Shown: piece by piece, positions 36,466 to 46,028 of the stretch
Position numbering within the stretch: position 1 is the first letter of the stretch
Layout: each line of letters opens with the position of its first letter
NCBI GenBank assembly: GCA_030706735.1
Contig: JAUZNZ010000023.1
Location: 21,124-85,123 of the forward strand
Length of the DNA stretch: 64,000 nt
Source of the DNA: Bacteroidota bacterium
Lineage (GTDB): Bacteria > Bacteroidota > Bacteroidia > Chitinophagales > Chitinophagaceae
Direction of reading: 5' to 3'
Made by a program: the position numbers and the translations under genes
Notes under the pieces: generated by a model
What the model was told of the DNA's origin: nothing
Databases searched by the model: none
Seen by the model: the letters and a program-made list of their open reading frames with translations, nothing else

Positions 36466-38763
36466 TCATAGCTTGATCAGTTTCTGGCTGCTCACCCAAT
36501 CGCCGATCTGCACGCGCACAAAATAGGCGCCCGCGGCAAGACCATGGGCATAGAGGTCGAACTGCCCGGAAATCCTGTCCTTATTAAATAGATAGGAACG
36601 CCGTACGGATCCCGAGGCGTCAACCACCTGGACATTCATCCTGCCTGTATGGGGCGTATTGACCTCAATCAGGAAATGATCCTGGATCGGATTGGGGTAA
36701 ACTTGCAAGGATATTCCGGTGACCGGCTTGTCCGCCGTGCCGAATACTGCTCCGGCAGCCTCTGACGCGACTCCCGGGACCACCGCCGCGGCGGCATTCC
36801 CCTGTCCGAATTCCGTAAGCACGAACCCGTTGATATAATTATAACTATTAAGTGCATTGATACTGACCACGATCTGGCCCTGCGCATTCGCCTGCAGATT
36901 GTTGAGGTCCGCCGGATGGTTGAGATTGTCGAAAGTGCCCACAGCCGCGGTCTCTCCGCCCGCAGAGAATGCGGTGGAATTGCCGGGATTCAGACCACGG
37001 CTGGCATAGAGCTCGAGCGAATAGGTGGCCGATGGGTTCAATCCGACGATGTATAATTTGCGGTCGGCGTCGGAGTAGCTGGTATAACGCAGCACTTCTG
37101 CCGGCGCCATGCCCTCTCCGTAGCCATCCGAATTATCGGCCAGCGATTCATTGTAGGTCAGGACCGCGCTGACCGAAGAGGGTGTCCCATCCGAATAATT
37201 CAGGTAGTCGGACTCCGCGGAACCATTCACGTTCCAATTATTCCATTCGTTATTGTTATATGGATTGTCCCCGCCATACAGGTTCACCTTAATATATTTG
37301 GCCGGGCCCGAAGAGTTGCCGTTGCCGTTCCCATTTCCATTGTCAGTCCCGCCGCCGGATTTGGAACCGACAGGGCCATCGAACTGCATCCAGTTGATAT
37401 TCCAGTTGGCGTCGCTGACGGAGATCAACCGGAGTGTCTGCACGCCTGCCGGCAGATTTACCGAAGCAGTGACCGTCTGCCAGGCCTGGAAGTCCCCGGT
37501 GTTCGGAAGGTCGACGGTTGTAAGCACCGTACCATCGGAGGCCCGGAGCTGCAAGGCTGAACCCTCTTCGGGCGTGGCGACGCGAAAGCTCACATTATAG
37601 GAACCGGCCGAAGCTGCATTGATCACATAATCCATCCAATCCCCGTTGTCGATCCAGCCGACATTGAGGCCGGCGTCATCGGACGTGCCCTGGGTCTGTA
37701 CCCCGAACATATTGTCATAATTTTCCGCTTCGATCTTTCCGGGGATTGCCTTGGCATTTCCTATGGGCGGCGGTGGCGGCGCAACAGGCTGGACCGGCGG
37801 CGGAGGGGGTTGCTGGACAGCCGGCGTGCCCCCCTTTCGGCTGAGCAGCATCCACTCATAAATATTCAGGCTATCCTGCGTGACGCCGCTGCCCGTTACC
37901 GGGCTGCCGTTATTTCCATTGGGCCAAAAGGGGGCGTCCATACTGTTTGTTCCATAGTAGTTGACGCTGGGCCGCCAATTCGGATCATAGGCCTGACCCC
38001 ATCCCGAGTGACCGATCTGGGAAATATCCGTGAATTTGCCCGGTTTAGCAGGATGCGCCCGGTTGAACCCGTCCATGTATTCGAAGGACGTGATATTCAG
38101 GCCATCGTTCTGGGTAGTGATCGTCCAGGCATTGATGCCGTCCTTTACCTCGATGCCCGCATCCACATTGGCTTTGATCTGCAGGTCGGTCAGTCCGTTG
38201 GCAGCATCTACCCCGGCCGTATTCACCGTGACGAATGCCGCGAACTGACTGGTAAACGCCACATCGGCCGATCCCATGACGGTCCATACGCCGTCTCCAC
38301 CGGCCGACAATCCGGTAATGTAAACACGGGAAAGATCCACGCGGTACCTGCTCAGGATATCGGGTACGATATATTTCAGTTGGTCATAGTTAAAGGACCA
38401 ACCATTGGAGGTTTGTGGAGAGATCACGATGAACTCATAGGTCTTTCCATCCAGGGGGTTTTTTGCCGTGGCGTTCCATCCATTGGCGATCCGTTCCGGC
38501 AAGGCCGGCGGCGACTGGGTGATCAACTTGTTCAGGTCATTTACACTACTGCCCCCTTCGCCTACCCCATGCAGAAAAATGATGAGCGGGTATTGGGTAG
38601 AACCCGAGCTATTATAATCGGTTGGGAGCCAGGTAAGGGCGTACGACTTATCGCCCCATTGATCCGATTTGAACTGGTCGACCTGCTGACGGCCGATCGT
38701 CGCCTGGCCATGAACAATACGACTACCAAGCAACAGCGCTAACAGTGTACATTTTATTCTCAT
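36466..38763 (-). CDS. Secreted alpha/beta-hydrolase esterase with CBM6 and T9SS type A tail
   Basis: A 765-residue secreted multidomain enzyme. After a signal peptide (about residues 1-20) comes an alpha/beta-hydrolase of the feruloyl/acetyl-esterase or PHB-depolymerase type (about 25-300), with the oxyanion region FLHGVGEGG and the nucleophile Ser153 in YITGLSAGGDGVW. A proline-rich linker (about 312-337) leads to a CBM6 module (about 342-462; GKIEAENYDNM, GWIDNGDWMDYVI) for glycan binding. A Gly/Asn linker is followed by a beta-sandwich (about 490-655). The last 75 residues are a T9SS type A sorting domain (LQVYPNPIQDHFLIEV). It sits next to the GH9-epimerase fusion and may deacylate plant cell wall polymers (inference). 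Confidence 0.9.
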   Translation of the reverse strand: MRIKCTLLALLLGSRIVHGQATIGRQQVDQFKSDQWGDKSYALTWLPTDYNSSGSTQYPLIIFLHGVGEGGSSVNDLNKLITQSPPALPERIANGWNATAKNPLDGKTYEFIVISPQTSNGWSFNYDQLKYIVPDILSRYRVDLSRVYITGLSAGGDGVWTVMGSADVAFTSQFAAFVTVNTAGVDAANGLTDLQIKANVDAGIEVKDGINAWTITTQNDGLNITSFEYMDGFNRAHPAKPGKFTDISQIGHSGWGQAYDPNWRPSVNYYGTNSMDAPFWPNGNNGSPVTGSGVTQDSLNIYEWMLLSRKGGTPAVQQPPPPPVQPVAPPPPPIGNAKAIPGKIEAENYDNMFGVQTQGTSDDAGLNVGWIDNGDWMDYVINAASAGSYNVSFRVATPEEGSALQLRASDGTVLTTVDLPNTGDFQAWQTVTASVNLPAGVQTLRLISVSDANWNINWMQFDGPVGSKSGGGTDNGNGNGNGNSSGPAKYIKVNLYGGDNPYNNNEWNNWNVNGSAESDYLNYSDGTPSSVSAVLTYNESLADNSDGYGEGMAPAEVLRYTSYSDADRKLYIVGLNPSATYSLELYASRGLNPGNSTAFSAGGETAAVGTFDNLNHPADLNNLQANAQGQIVVSINALNSYNYINGFVLTEFGQGNAAAAVVPGVASEAAGAVFGTADKPVTGISLQVYPNPIQDHFLIEVNTPHTGRMNVQVVDASGSVRRSYLFNKDRISGQFDLYAHGLAAGAYFVRVQIGDWVSSQKLIKL

Positions 38764-38904
38764 TGAGTCACATTTTGCACAATAGGGTTCCTTTTCCCCA
38801 CATCGGGAAGGCAGGCATAGGTTAGAAATTGTTTGATGGGAAATCAGCTCCTCACAAATTCATGCAGCGATAGTCTAATATGCAAAACGTGTGCCCCTGA
38901 AGGC

Positions 38905-41900
38905 TTATTCCTTACCGCGAAGCCTGTCGATGCAATTGACGAGGGCGCGGTAGTTATGGTAGGTCGCTTTCCAGATCTGGCCTTTCAGGGCCTTGCTGCG
39001 TTGCGGCGATTTGTCGAGGCCTTCATCGTACCAGTCCCCGTGTTCATGGTCGATCAGCCAGGTCTGGATATAGTTCCATTGTAAGAGAAATTTGTCGAAA
39101 TAATTCATGGGATCGTTAGGGAATTTATCCGACATCAGCAGCAGGGAATTCAATCCTTCCGCCTGAGCCCACCAGTTCTTACTGTTCAGGGTAATGCTGA
39201 TGTGGTCATCCCCTTTAAAATAATATCCTTCGTCATAGAAACCTCCCGCCACGCTGTCCCATCCATTTTGCAGCGCGTCGTCCACCATTTTTTTTCCAAG
39301 GATCAGGATCTCGTCATGATCTTCATTGCCCAATGCCCTGGACGCCTCCAGCAAGAGATAGGCGGTTTCCACGTCATGGCCGAAAGAGGCATGATCGAGA
39401 CCCCGGTGACGCATGATGACCTCCCGGCTGGAGTCGCGAAAAGAAACAGGAGTCCAGTCGGGTTGGAAGAATAAGGTGAGGTTGCCTTTCTTATTCACGA
39501 TCTTATGGCGAAGGAGCCAAACCATCTCCCGCAGCCGCTCGCGCAACAGATCGTCCTTCCATACGGAATACAGTTCGGTGAACGCCTCGAGCAAATGGAT
39601 CGAACTGTTCTGGTCCTTATATCCCGTTTCCGCGGTCGAAGGGACGTCGGCAGTCCGCCGGATCGGCGTGCCATCCCGCTGCATATGCTGGAAGTATCCT
39701 TTGTTTACCGGATCATGGCTATGTCGCTCCAACCAATAAAAAGCCTTCTTCGCCAGGTTCAAAGCCGCGGTGTCGCCGGAGGCATGGTAGTAGGCGGATA
39801 GGGCATAGATCCCGAAGGCGTTCCCATAGGCCTCCTTGGGAGCAAAGCCTCCCTTCTTTACCTGACCGGTCTTATCGACGAGGGTATAGAAGCCGCCAAA
39901 TTCCTTGTCCCACATGAACTCCCTGAGGAATTCGAAACCGTGTCTGGCGCTGGTCTTGTAATAAGCCAGGGCCGGATACCGTTCCGAGGCCTTTGCATTC
40001 ACCCATACATGCCGCGCTTGTGTCACGATCATCTTATCCTGTGAGCCGACCGGTTTAAAATCGTAGCTGAAGCTGCTGAGAAAGCCACCGTCTTTTTCGT
40101 CGACGGCTTTCGGGTACCATATGTCCAACAGTTCCTTCCTCAGGGAATGCTCCATTTCTTCCGCGATCCGCCGCTTCGTACTGTCCGCCGGTTTCGAAGC
40201 GGCAGGGGCCAACGCGGTGACCGGTCTCGGGGGAGCGGCCGGACTCGCGTCGCCCGCCGACAACATATGATCGGCCGCGAGGATAAGGAACAGGTAGTCG
40301 GTCGTTCCTCCTCCCAGCACATATTCGCCCTGTTGCCAGAAAAAGGGCCACTTCATAAGCTCGGGGAAGTCAGGCCGTATCAGCGCCGTTCCCGAAGTGA
40401 CCCCGCCGGGAATATAGGACCAGTCAGCCCGATTGAAACCGTACGCCGTCGTCATGGATCGCGCGCCCACACCCGAAGTAAATGAGGAGGTGTTGGAGCC
40501 CGGATGACAGCCCAGGACAAAATTGATGGCATCCAGCATATATTCATTTCCCACGATCTCCGGAAAATAGCGGTTCAAAAAATACTGGGTATACCCAAAA
40601 TGCTGAATATCCCAACCCGCGCCCCAGATATTGGGTCGGTACGGCACCCCGTATGGCGTTTTAAGGCCTTCGGTCCGTATCCTTGAATACAGGCCTTTCA
40701 CGGCGCCGGTGATCACCTGCCGGTAATGCGCATCACTGATCAACGGCATGGTCCTGGCGACGACCCACCCGAAGCGCTGAATGCTTGCCGCAATTCCATC
40801 GGCATGGGCGATCAGGAAATCGGCATAGCGACGTTCACCGGTGGTGACCAGCAGGTCCACGGCGAGGGGTATGCGCTGCATCGAGTCCCGCTCCCGCGTC
40901 CCTTCCCATACCGAACGGGCGATGTCCAGGCATTGCTGCGCAAGGGTATCGTTATATCCTTTCATTACGCGGCTGGCGGCTGCGAGGGCTGCGGCCGTTT
41001 CCAGCGACCTGCGCGGATTGTCTTCGGTAAATACCCAACGGTCGTCCGCGGACCCGGGCAAGCCAACCGGCGGCGGATCATTCCCGGCCCGTGCCGCCAC
41101 GTAGGGCTGATTATCCGTGATGTTGGCGGGATCGCCCAACACCGTATACTGCCTTAGCGTGGGCTCGATGATGCCGCGATAGAATCGTCCCATGGAACGA
41201 TAACCGCCGACGATGGATAGCAAGCCGTGCTCGATCTGCTGCAACATATCCGGCTTACCGTCCGGCCGCTGGATCTCGACGACATGCGTCGCCTGGTCGA
41301 TGCTGGTATTGTCGTATTGTACATTGAATTGCTCGTAGGCCAGCGTCAGCCCCAGGACGGTCTCTGCCTGGGACTCGACCCGGAGATCGAAATCACCGGC
41401 GTCATGCCAGGCCCCCCGATCCAGCAAGGGAACATGGTCTCCCGGATGAAAGTTCGTCAGCGTGGACGGGCCCTGTATGTACCCGTCAAAATGATTCGAA
41501 TCTATCGGCGCCATCCTGGCGTCGTCCATGTGACAGAACCCATGCCATACCCGATATTTATCGTTCACCCGCATATGGCACATCTGAACGGGCAGAAAGT
41601 ACTCCAGCGTCGGCTGCCAGACATCCTGCCGGTATACATCCTCACCAATCTTAAAAGGCTCCGACTTGTACGGTCCGTATGCCACGAGATACATGCCCGG
41701 AGCTTTAACCAGGCTGAAATCAAATTGCAGGTAATGATAGCGCAGGAAATCGCCCCAGTCCTTTCCCGGTGAAGATAAAACCGCCTCCATGCCTCCATTT
41801 TCCGAGATCCGCATCAGTCTTACCGGCAACCTTCTTGCATCTTTTGCGTCCAATTCGATCACTGCCACTTTTTGCTGCGCGGGATGATAACCTACCTGGG

Positions 41901-42750
41901 AGACCTGCACGACCGGGTCTGACTTCCATCCTTCCACGGCATGGGGGCTTACCAACCATTCGATAGCCTGCCTGGTGGCGCCGGCCGGCACCAGCGACCT
42001 GACCACATACCAACCGTTCGTATGTTTACCGCGGCCGTCAAGCAACTGCAGCTTATCTCCTTTTATGTTCTCGATCGTCATGCGCTGGTCCCCGGACTCG
42101 GGGGCTATGACCAGACGCCTGCCGGTAGCCATCGGCATGACCTGAAGTTCTCCGTCCCGATCTCTATAGACCTGATCATAGGCCTGCTGCGGGAAAATGC
42201 CGGAATGATCGTCCATATACCAGGTCTTCCCAAACAGCGAACCGGGGAAGAGTTCCAGGTTGAAGCCCACTTTTCCGATCCAATCCGCAGGCAGCGGCTC
42301 GTCCAGGTCTACGGTGATCCTGAATGCTTTTCCCTCCGGCCTCACCCGGATCGTGTACCCAAAATGCAGATCCGGGTAGATGACCGGGTTAAAGCCTTTC
42401 CGGTTTATGGCTGAATCGGGAAAGGCCATGTGGACGCTTACTTCCTGGCGCTGCCAGTCTACAACCCGCTTGCCCACTTTGGGGATCGGCGACCACTGAC
42501 CCGGAGTAGGTTCCAGTCGAAGGTCGCCGTTCGTGGCGACGCGCTGGCCGTTCTGAATGATCCCTACTCCACCCTGATGGCCTTCGGGATAAAAATCATG
42601 CGCAAGCATTACATTCACTCCCTGGTATTCCAGGTATTCCTGCTTGTTGAGGAACATCTTCCCTGTCGCAGCCTGTTGGGCCTGGAGCGGTTTCGATGAA
42701 CAGACCATTGACGCTGCCATCGCGATAATGAACGACCGATTAAAATTCAT
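38905..42750 (-). CDS. GH9 glycoside hydrolase fused to an AGE-family sugar 2-epimerase
   Basis: A 1281-residue exported fusion. It has a signal peptide (about 1-25), an uncharacterised beta-rich region (about 30-265), a CelD-type Ig domain (about 270-370; VVQVSQVGYHPAQQKVAVIE) and a GH9 catalytic domain (about 380-835). Family 9 motifs are present: WHDAGDFD (448-455, catalytic-base Asp pair), GCHPGSNTSSFTSGVGARS, and the predicted catalytic acid Glu809 in WQQGEYVLGGGTTDY. After a linker rich in Ala and Pro, an N-acylglucosamine/cellobiose 2-epimerase domain runs from about 862 to the end (KEAYGNAFGIYALSA, LDHASFGHDVETAYLLLEA with the general-base His, NSKNWWAQAEGL, KATYHNYRAL with the second His). 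GH9 enzymes hydrolyse beta-1,4-glucans and the epimerase acts at C2 of a reducing-end sugar, so both steps could occur on one chain. No frameshift or stop separates the halves. Confidence 0.93.
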   Translation of the reverse strand: MNFNRSFIIAMAASMVCSSKPLQAQQAATGKMFLNKQEYLEYQGVNVMLAHDFYPEGHQGGVGIIQNGQRVATNGDLRLEPTPGQWSPIPKVGKRVVDWQRQEVSVHMAFPDSAINRKGFNPVIYPDLHFGYTIRVRPEGKAFRITVDLDEPLPADWIGKVGFNLELFPGSLFGKTWYMDDHSGIFPQQAYDQVYRDRDGELQVMPMATGRRLVIAPESGDQRMTIENIKGDKLQLLDGRGKHTNGWYVVRSLVPAGATRQAIEWLVSPHAVEGWKSDPVVQVSQVGYHPAQQKVAVIELDAKDARRLPVRLMRISENGGMEAVLSSPGKDWGDFLRYHYLQFDFSLVKAPGMYLVAYGPYKSEPFKIGEDVYRQDVWQPTLEYFLPVQMCHMRVNDKYRVWHGFCHMDDARMAPIDSNHFDGYIQGPSTLTNFHPGDHVPLLDRGAWHDAGDFDLRVESQAETVLGLTLAYEQFNVQYDNTSIDQATHVVEIQRPDGKPDMLQQIEHGLLSIVGGYRSMGRFYRGIIEPTLRQYTVLGDPANITDNQPYVAARAGNDPPPVGLPGSADDRWVFTEDNPRRSLETAAALAAASRVMKGYNDTLAQQCLDIARSVWEGTRERDSMQRIPLAVDLLVTTGERRYADFLIAHADGIAASIQRFGWVVARTMPLISDAHYRQVITGAVKGLYSRIRTEGLKTPYGVPYRPNIWGAGWDIQHFGYTQYFLNRYFPEIVGNEYMLDAINFVLGCHPGSNTSSFTSGVGARSMTTAYGFNRADWSYIPGGVTSGTALIRPDFPELMKWPFFWQQGEYVLGGGTTDYLFLILAADHMLSAGDASPAAPPRPVTALAPAASKPADSTKRRIAEEMEHSLRKELLDIWYPKAVDEKDGGFLSSFSYDFKPVGSQDKMIVTQARHVWVNAKASERYPALAYYKTSARHGFEFLREFMWDKEFGGFYTLVDKTGQVKKGGFAPKEAYGNAFGIYALSAYYHASGDTAALNLAKKAFYWLERHSHDPVNKGYFQHMQRDGTPIRRTADVPSTAETGYKDQNSSIHLLEAFTELYSVWKDDLLRERLREMVWLLRHKIVNKKGNLTLFFQPDWTPVSFRDSSREVIMRHRGLDHASFGHDVETAYLLLEASRALGNEDHDEILILGKKMVDDALQNGWDSVAGGFYDEGYYFKGDDHISITLNSKNWWAQAEGLNSLLLMSDKFPNDPMNYFDKFLLQWNYIQTWLIDHEHGDWYDEGLDKSPQRSKALKGQIWKATYHNYRALVNCIDRLRGKE

Positions 42751-42878
42751 GGCGCTAAAATAAGCATAAACGATTCAAAAACCGTCCTTACCTTCGTGAT
42801 GCAAAACCCACCGGGCGGTCATTCGCAGCCTTTCCTCTGTGCTCCTTCCCCGACTTTCATTAACGCTGTTGCCTGGTC

Positions 42879-45800
42879 ATGCATTCCCATTTTACCAATC
42901 GTCCAACGGACATCCTATCGTCCTGGATAGTCCAGGAAATATTGTCTCCCCAGATCCTGCGGCCGGAACAATACCCGGCAGGCGGCCCCGCGCCGATCCT
43001 CTCCCTGGAGAATGGCCCCCTGCCATGGGAAAGAGAGCCGGAGGATCCCGGTCCGGATCGCAAGTTCGTATACCAGGTCATCCTCGATAGCATCGACCTG
43101 GATAAGGCCATCGCCGCCCTTTACCAGGTCTATTTGAGCAGGCCTCCCGCCTTTTCCCGTTCTGCCTCAACACGGGCAGGCAAGGAGGCGATCCTGGCCG
43201 TCGTCGTCCTGGATGATAAAGGCCGGATGACGGGCCCCTCCGGTGGCTCCGGCCTTACGTTCTCTCCCTTCGCCTGGGGGCTTCCCAGGGCGCTGACCGG
43301 CGATCTGCGAGGGATAGGCGGCCTGCGAGAGATAGACGGACTGCGTGGACTGACGGACTGGACCAGCCCGGACCCTCATCCGCAGCCGGCGAGGGGCTAT
43401 TTACAGCCGCTAAATAAAAAGGACCTCGATGAGGTCCGGGACAACCTGATCCGTGCGCTGGGATTACCCCGGGAATTGATGACGGGGCACTGTTTCGTCA
43501 TCCGGACGACGGTCCACGCAAAAGCAAGGGCGCTTCCTGATCCGCTGCTGTTCAATCCTTCCCTGATCAAAGATCTCAAAGCAGTCCAAACGAGCTTTGC
43601 GGAAGGCCGGGCTTCGCACAACCTGCAACTGTACCTTGGACATCGGCGGCCGCACGAACGTACAGACATCCTGCAAGATGCGGCACGGCTCAAATCATCA
43701 CTGGCTCCCCGGCTGATGCCCCCGGTCCGATGGCCGGACCCCTTCGGACGCCCGCTGCTGTTATTGCAACAAGCGGCTGTCAACCTGGCCATGCGCACCT
43801 TGACGGAGGACGGCCTGCTCGCCGTGAACGGGCCGCCCGGTACGGGAAAGACCACCCTGCTTCGGGACATGATGGCGGCGATCATTGCGTCACGCGCAGA
43901 AGCGATGAGCGCCTTTGCGGACCCGGCCGAGGCTTTTTCGCCGTCGGGTCACCGCATTCCGGCAGGCGGAGCGTGGCTGCATATCTTCAAACTGGACGCG
44001 CGATTGAAAGGGTTCGAAATATTGATCACGTCCTCCAACAATAAAGCCGTTGAAAATATCAGCGCAGAACTTCCCGCAATCCATAGCATCCGGGATTCAG
44101 GCCGGGATCTCGATTATTTCCGGAGCCTTTCCGACGCCTTGTTGCAACGGAAGACCTGGGGACTCGTTGCCGCCGTGCTCGGGAACGCCGCGAACCGCGA
44201 ACATTTCCGGCAACGGTTCTGGTGGGATAAGCAAGTCGGCTTTTCGGGCTATCTGGCGACACGGCTCCGGAATCGTGAAACGGCCATTACGGCATGGCGT
44301 CAGGCAAAGGCGGATTTCCTGAATTGTCTGGACAAAAGCCGCGCTCATTTGTCCGGGTTGGAAAAAGGGTTGGACCAAATGTCCGCCTTGCCTGCCATGC
44401 AACAAGCGCTGCGATCGGCCAGGCTCGACCTGGAAAGACAAGAAAGGGCCGTTCGTGCCGCGAGGGCGGCCTTGGTCAGCGCGCAAGACGCATACCTGGA
44501 GGCCGTCTTCCTTTACCGGCAATGGGAAAATAGGGTCCTGGCCAGCCGGGGGTGCAGACCCGCTTTTTTTGCAAGAGTTGTGGTGACAAAGCGCGTTCAA
44601 GCCTGGAAAAGGGATCACGCTTTCTTAAAAAGAAAGAGGAAGGCCGCGGCCCTGGCCTGTCGGGAATGCCTGGCCGAAATGGAAAAGAAAAGATCGATCC
44701 ACGATGAATATGGTGATCGGGCGAAGACAAGCAGGAAGGAATATTTCCGGAGCAGGTCCCGGATCACCAAGGCGGAAAATGAGATCGCCGTCCTCCGCGG
44801 TCAATTCGGCCCGCACCTGATCGATGACGATTTTTTCAAGCTGCCTCATCGCGACAGACACCTGACCCCTCCCTGGTTCACGAAAAAGATGCAAGGGCTT
44901 CGCGACGACGTCTTCATGTCAGCCATCCGGCTCCACAAAGCGTTTATCGACGCGGCCGCCAGGCCGCTCCGACATAACCTGGGCGCATTGATGCGGTCGA
45001 TGGCCGGCCTCGCCCTGACTGACGCGGACATCCAGCCGCTGGCGGGCGAATTATGGTCTTCCCTGTTCCTGGTCATTCCTTGCCTCTCTACCACCTTCGC
45101 CTCACTGCATAGCATGTTCGGCAAGCTGCCGCCCGCAAGCCTGGGCTGGTTGTTCATCGACGAAGCGGGGCAGGCATTGCCCCAGGCTGCCGCCGGGGCG
45201 ATCATGCGAACGAAGCGAGCGGTTGTTGTAGGCGACCCGATGCAGATCGAGCCCGTTACCCGCTTGCCGGAAATCCTGACGCGGGAGATCTGCCGCCGGT
45301 TCAGCGTCGATCCGGATCGATTCAATGCGCCCCTCTCGTCGGTCCAGACACTGGCCGACGCCGCATCCTGTTATTTTACCGAATTCGAGGGGCGGTTCGG
45401 GCTTCGCCAAATCGGGATCCCGCTACTCGTCCACCGGCGCTGCGAAGAGCCCATGTTCGGCATTTCCAACGCCATAGCCTACGATGGTTTGATGGTTCAA
45501 GCGAGGTCATCCGACGACTCGCCGATCCGGGATGTCCTGGGTGCTTCACGGTGGATCGATGTCAGTGGCCATGATGAAAATAAATGGTGCCCGGAAGAGG
45601 GAGAGATCGTCCTCGACATGCTCCGGCGTCTGCAGTCTGCCGGAGTGAAGCCGGAACTATTTATCATTACACCCTTTTCCATCGTAGCCGGACATTTGCG
45701 GCGCCTGATCCGTCAACGCGGGATCCTTGATCCCTGGTCGGATGAAGAAAAGAACAGGTGGGTCAATGAACATATCGGCACCGTCCACACGGTACAGGGG

Positions 45801-46001
45801 CGGGAGGCCGAAGCCGTGATCCTGGTGTTGGGGTCTCCCCTCGGCTCGCAGAGGGCGGCACGGGAATGGGCGGGAAGAACCCCCAACCTGCTCAATGTAG
45901 CCGTAACCCGGGCCACCCGGGCGTTCTACGTGGTGGGCAACCGCGCCTTGTGGAAAGACGCGGGCGTGTTCGGAGAATTAGATGGCCGGCTGCCGGGATA
46001 A
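42879..46001 (+). CDS. UPF1-like superfamily 1 helicase/ATPase with coiled-coil insertion
   Basis: A 1040-residue cytoplasmic protein. The N-terminal 300 residues are of unknown fold. Walker A is NGPPGTGKTT (317-326), followed by an insertion of about 180 residues rich in Arg, Lys and Ala between about 450 and 640 that looks like a long coiled-coil arm. The DEAG-type Walker B is at 761-764 (WLFIDEAGQALPQAAAGAI), motif III is VVGDPMQIEPV, motif IV is LLVHRRCEEPMFGISN, motif V is IGTVHTVQGREAEAVIL, and motif VI is LLNVAVTRATRAFYVVG. All SF1 core motifs are kept, so an active nucleic-acid translocase is expected. No nuclease, methylase or toxin lies beside it. A DNA/RNA repair, RNA turnover or single-gene defence role is possible. 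The family is not one I can name more precisely. Confidence 0.88.
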   Translation: MHSHFTNRPTDILSSWIVQEILSPQILRPEQYPAGGPAPILSLENGPLPWEREPEDPGPDRKFVYQVILDSIDLDKAIAALYQVYLSRPPAFSRSASTRAGKEAILAVVVLDDKGRMTGPSGGSGLTFSPFAWGLPRALTGDLRGIGGLREIDGLRGLTDWTSPDPHPQPARGYLQPLNKKDLDEVRDNLIRALGLPRELMTGHCFVIRTTVHAKARALPDPLLFNPSLIKDLKAVQTSFAEGRASHNLQLYLGHRRPHERTDILQDAARLKSSLAPRLMPPVRWPDPFGRPLLLLQQAAVNLAMRTLTEDGLLAVNGPPGTGKTTLLRDMMAAIIASRAEAMSAFADPAEAFSPSGHRIPAGGAWLHIFKLDARLKGFEILITSSNNKAVENISAELPAIHSIRDSGRDLDYFRSLSDALLQRKTWGLVAAVLGNAANREHFRQRFWWDKQVGFSGYLATRLRNRETAITAWRQAKADFLNCLDKSRAHLSGLEKGLDQMSALPAMQQALRSARLDLERQERAVRAARAALVSAQDAYLEAVFLYRQWENRVLASRGCRPAFFARVVVTKRVQAWKRDHAFLKRKRKAAALACRECLAEMEKKRSIHDEYGDRAKTSRKEYFRSRSRITKAENEIAVLRGQFGPHLIDDDFFKLPHRDRHLTPPWFTKKMQGLRDDVFMSAIRLHKAFIDAAARPLRHNLGALMRSMAGLALTDADIQPLAGELWSSLFLVIPCLSTTFASLHSMFGKLPPASLGWLFIDEAGQALPQAAAGAIMRTKRAVVVGDPMQIEPVTRLPEILTREICRRFSVDPDRFNAPLSSVQTLADAASCYFTEFEGRFGLRQIGIPLLVHRRCEEPMFGISNAIAYDGLMVQARSSDDSPIRDVLGASRWIDVSGHDENKWCPEEGEIVLDMLRRLQSAGVKPELFIITPFSIVAGHLRRLIRQRGILDPWSDEEKNRWVNEHIGTVHTVQGREAEAVILVLGSPLGSQRAAREWAGRTPNLLNVAVTRATRAFYVVGNRALWKDAGVFGELDGRLPG

Positions 46002-46028
46002 GCCTATTTTATCTACATTTATATTTCC

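Noticed and set aside
42755..42762. TATTTTAG box on the minus strand four bases before the GH9-epimerase start
   Set aside because: It equals the -7 box of the second SusC promoter, but no TTTG lies 19-21 bp upstream, so a promoter cannot be supported.
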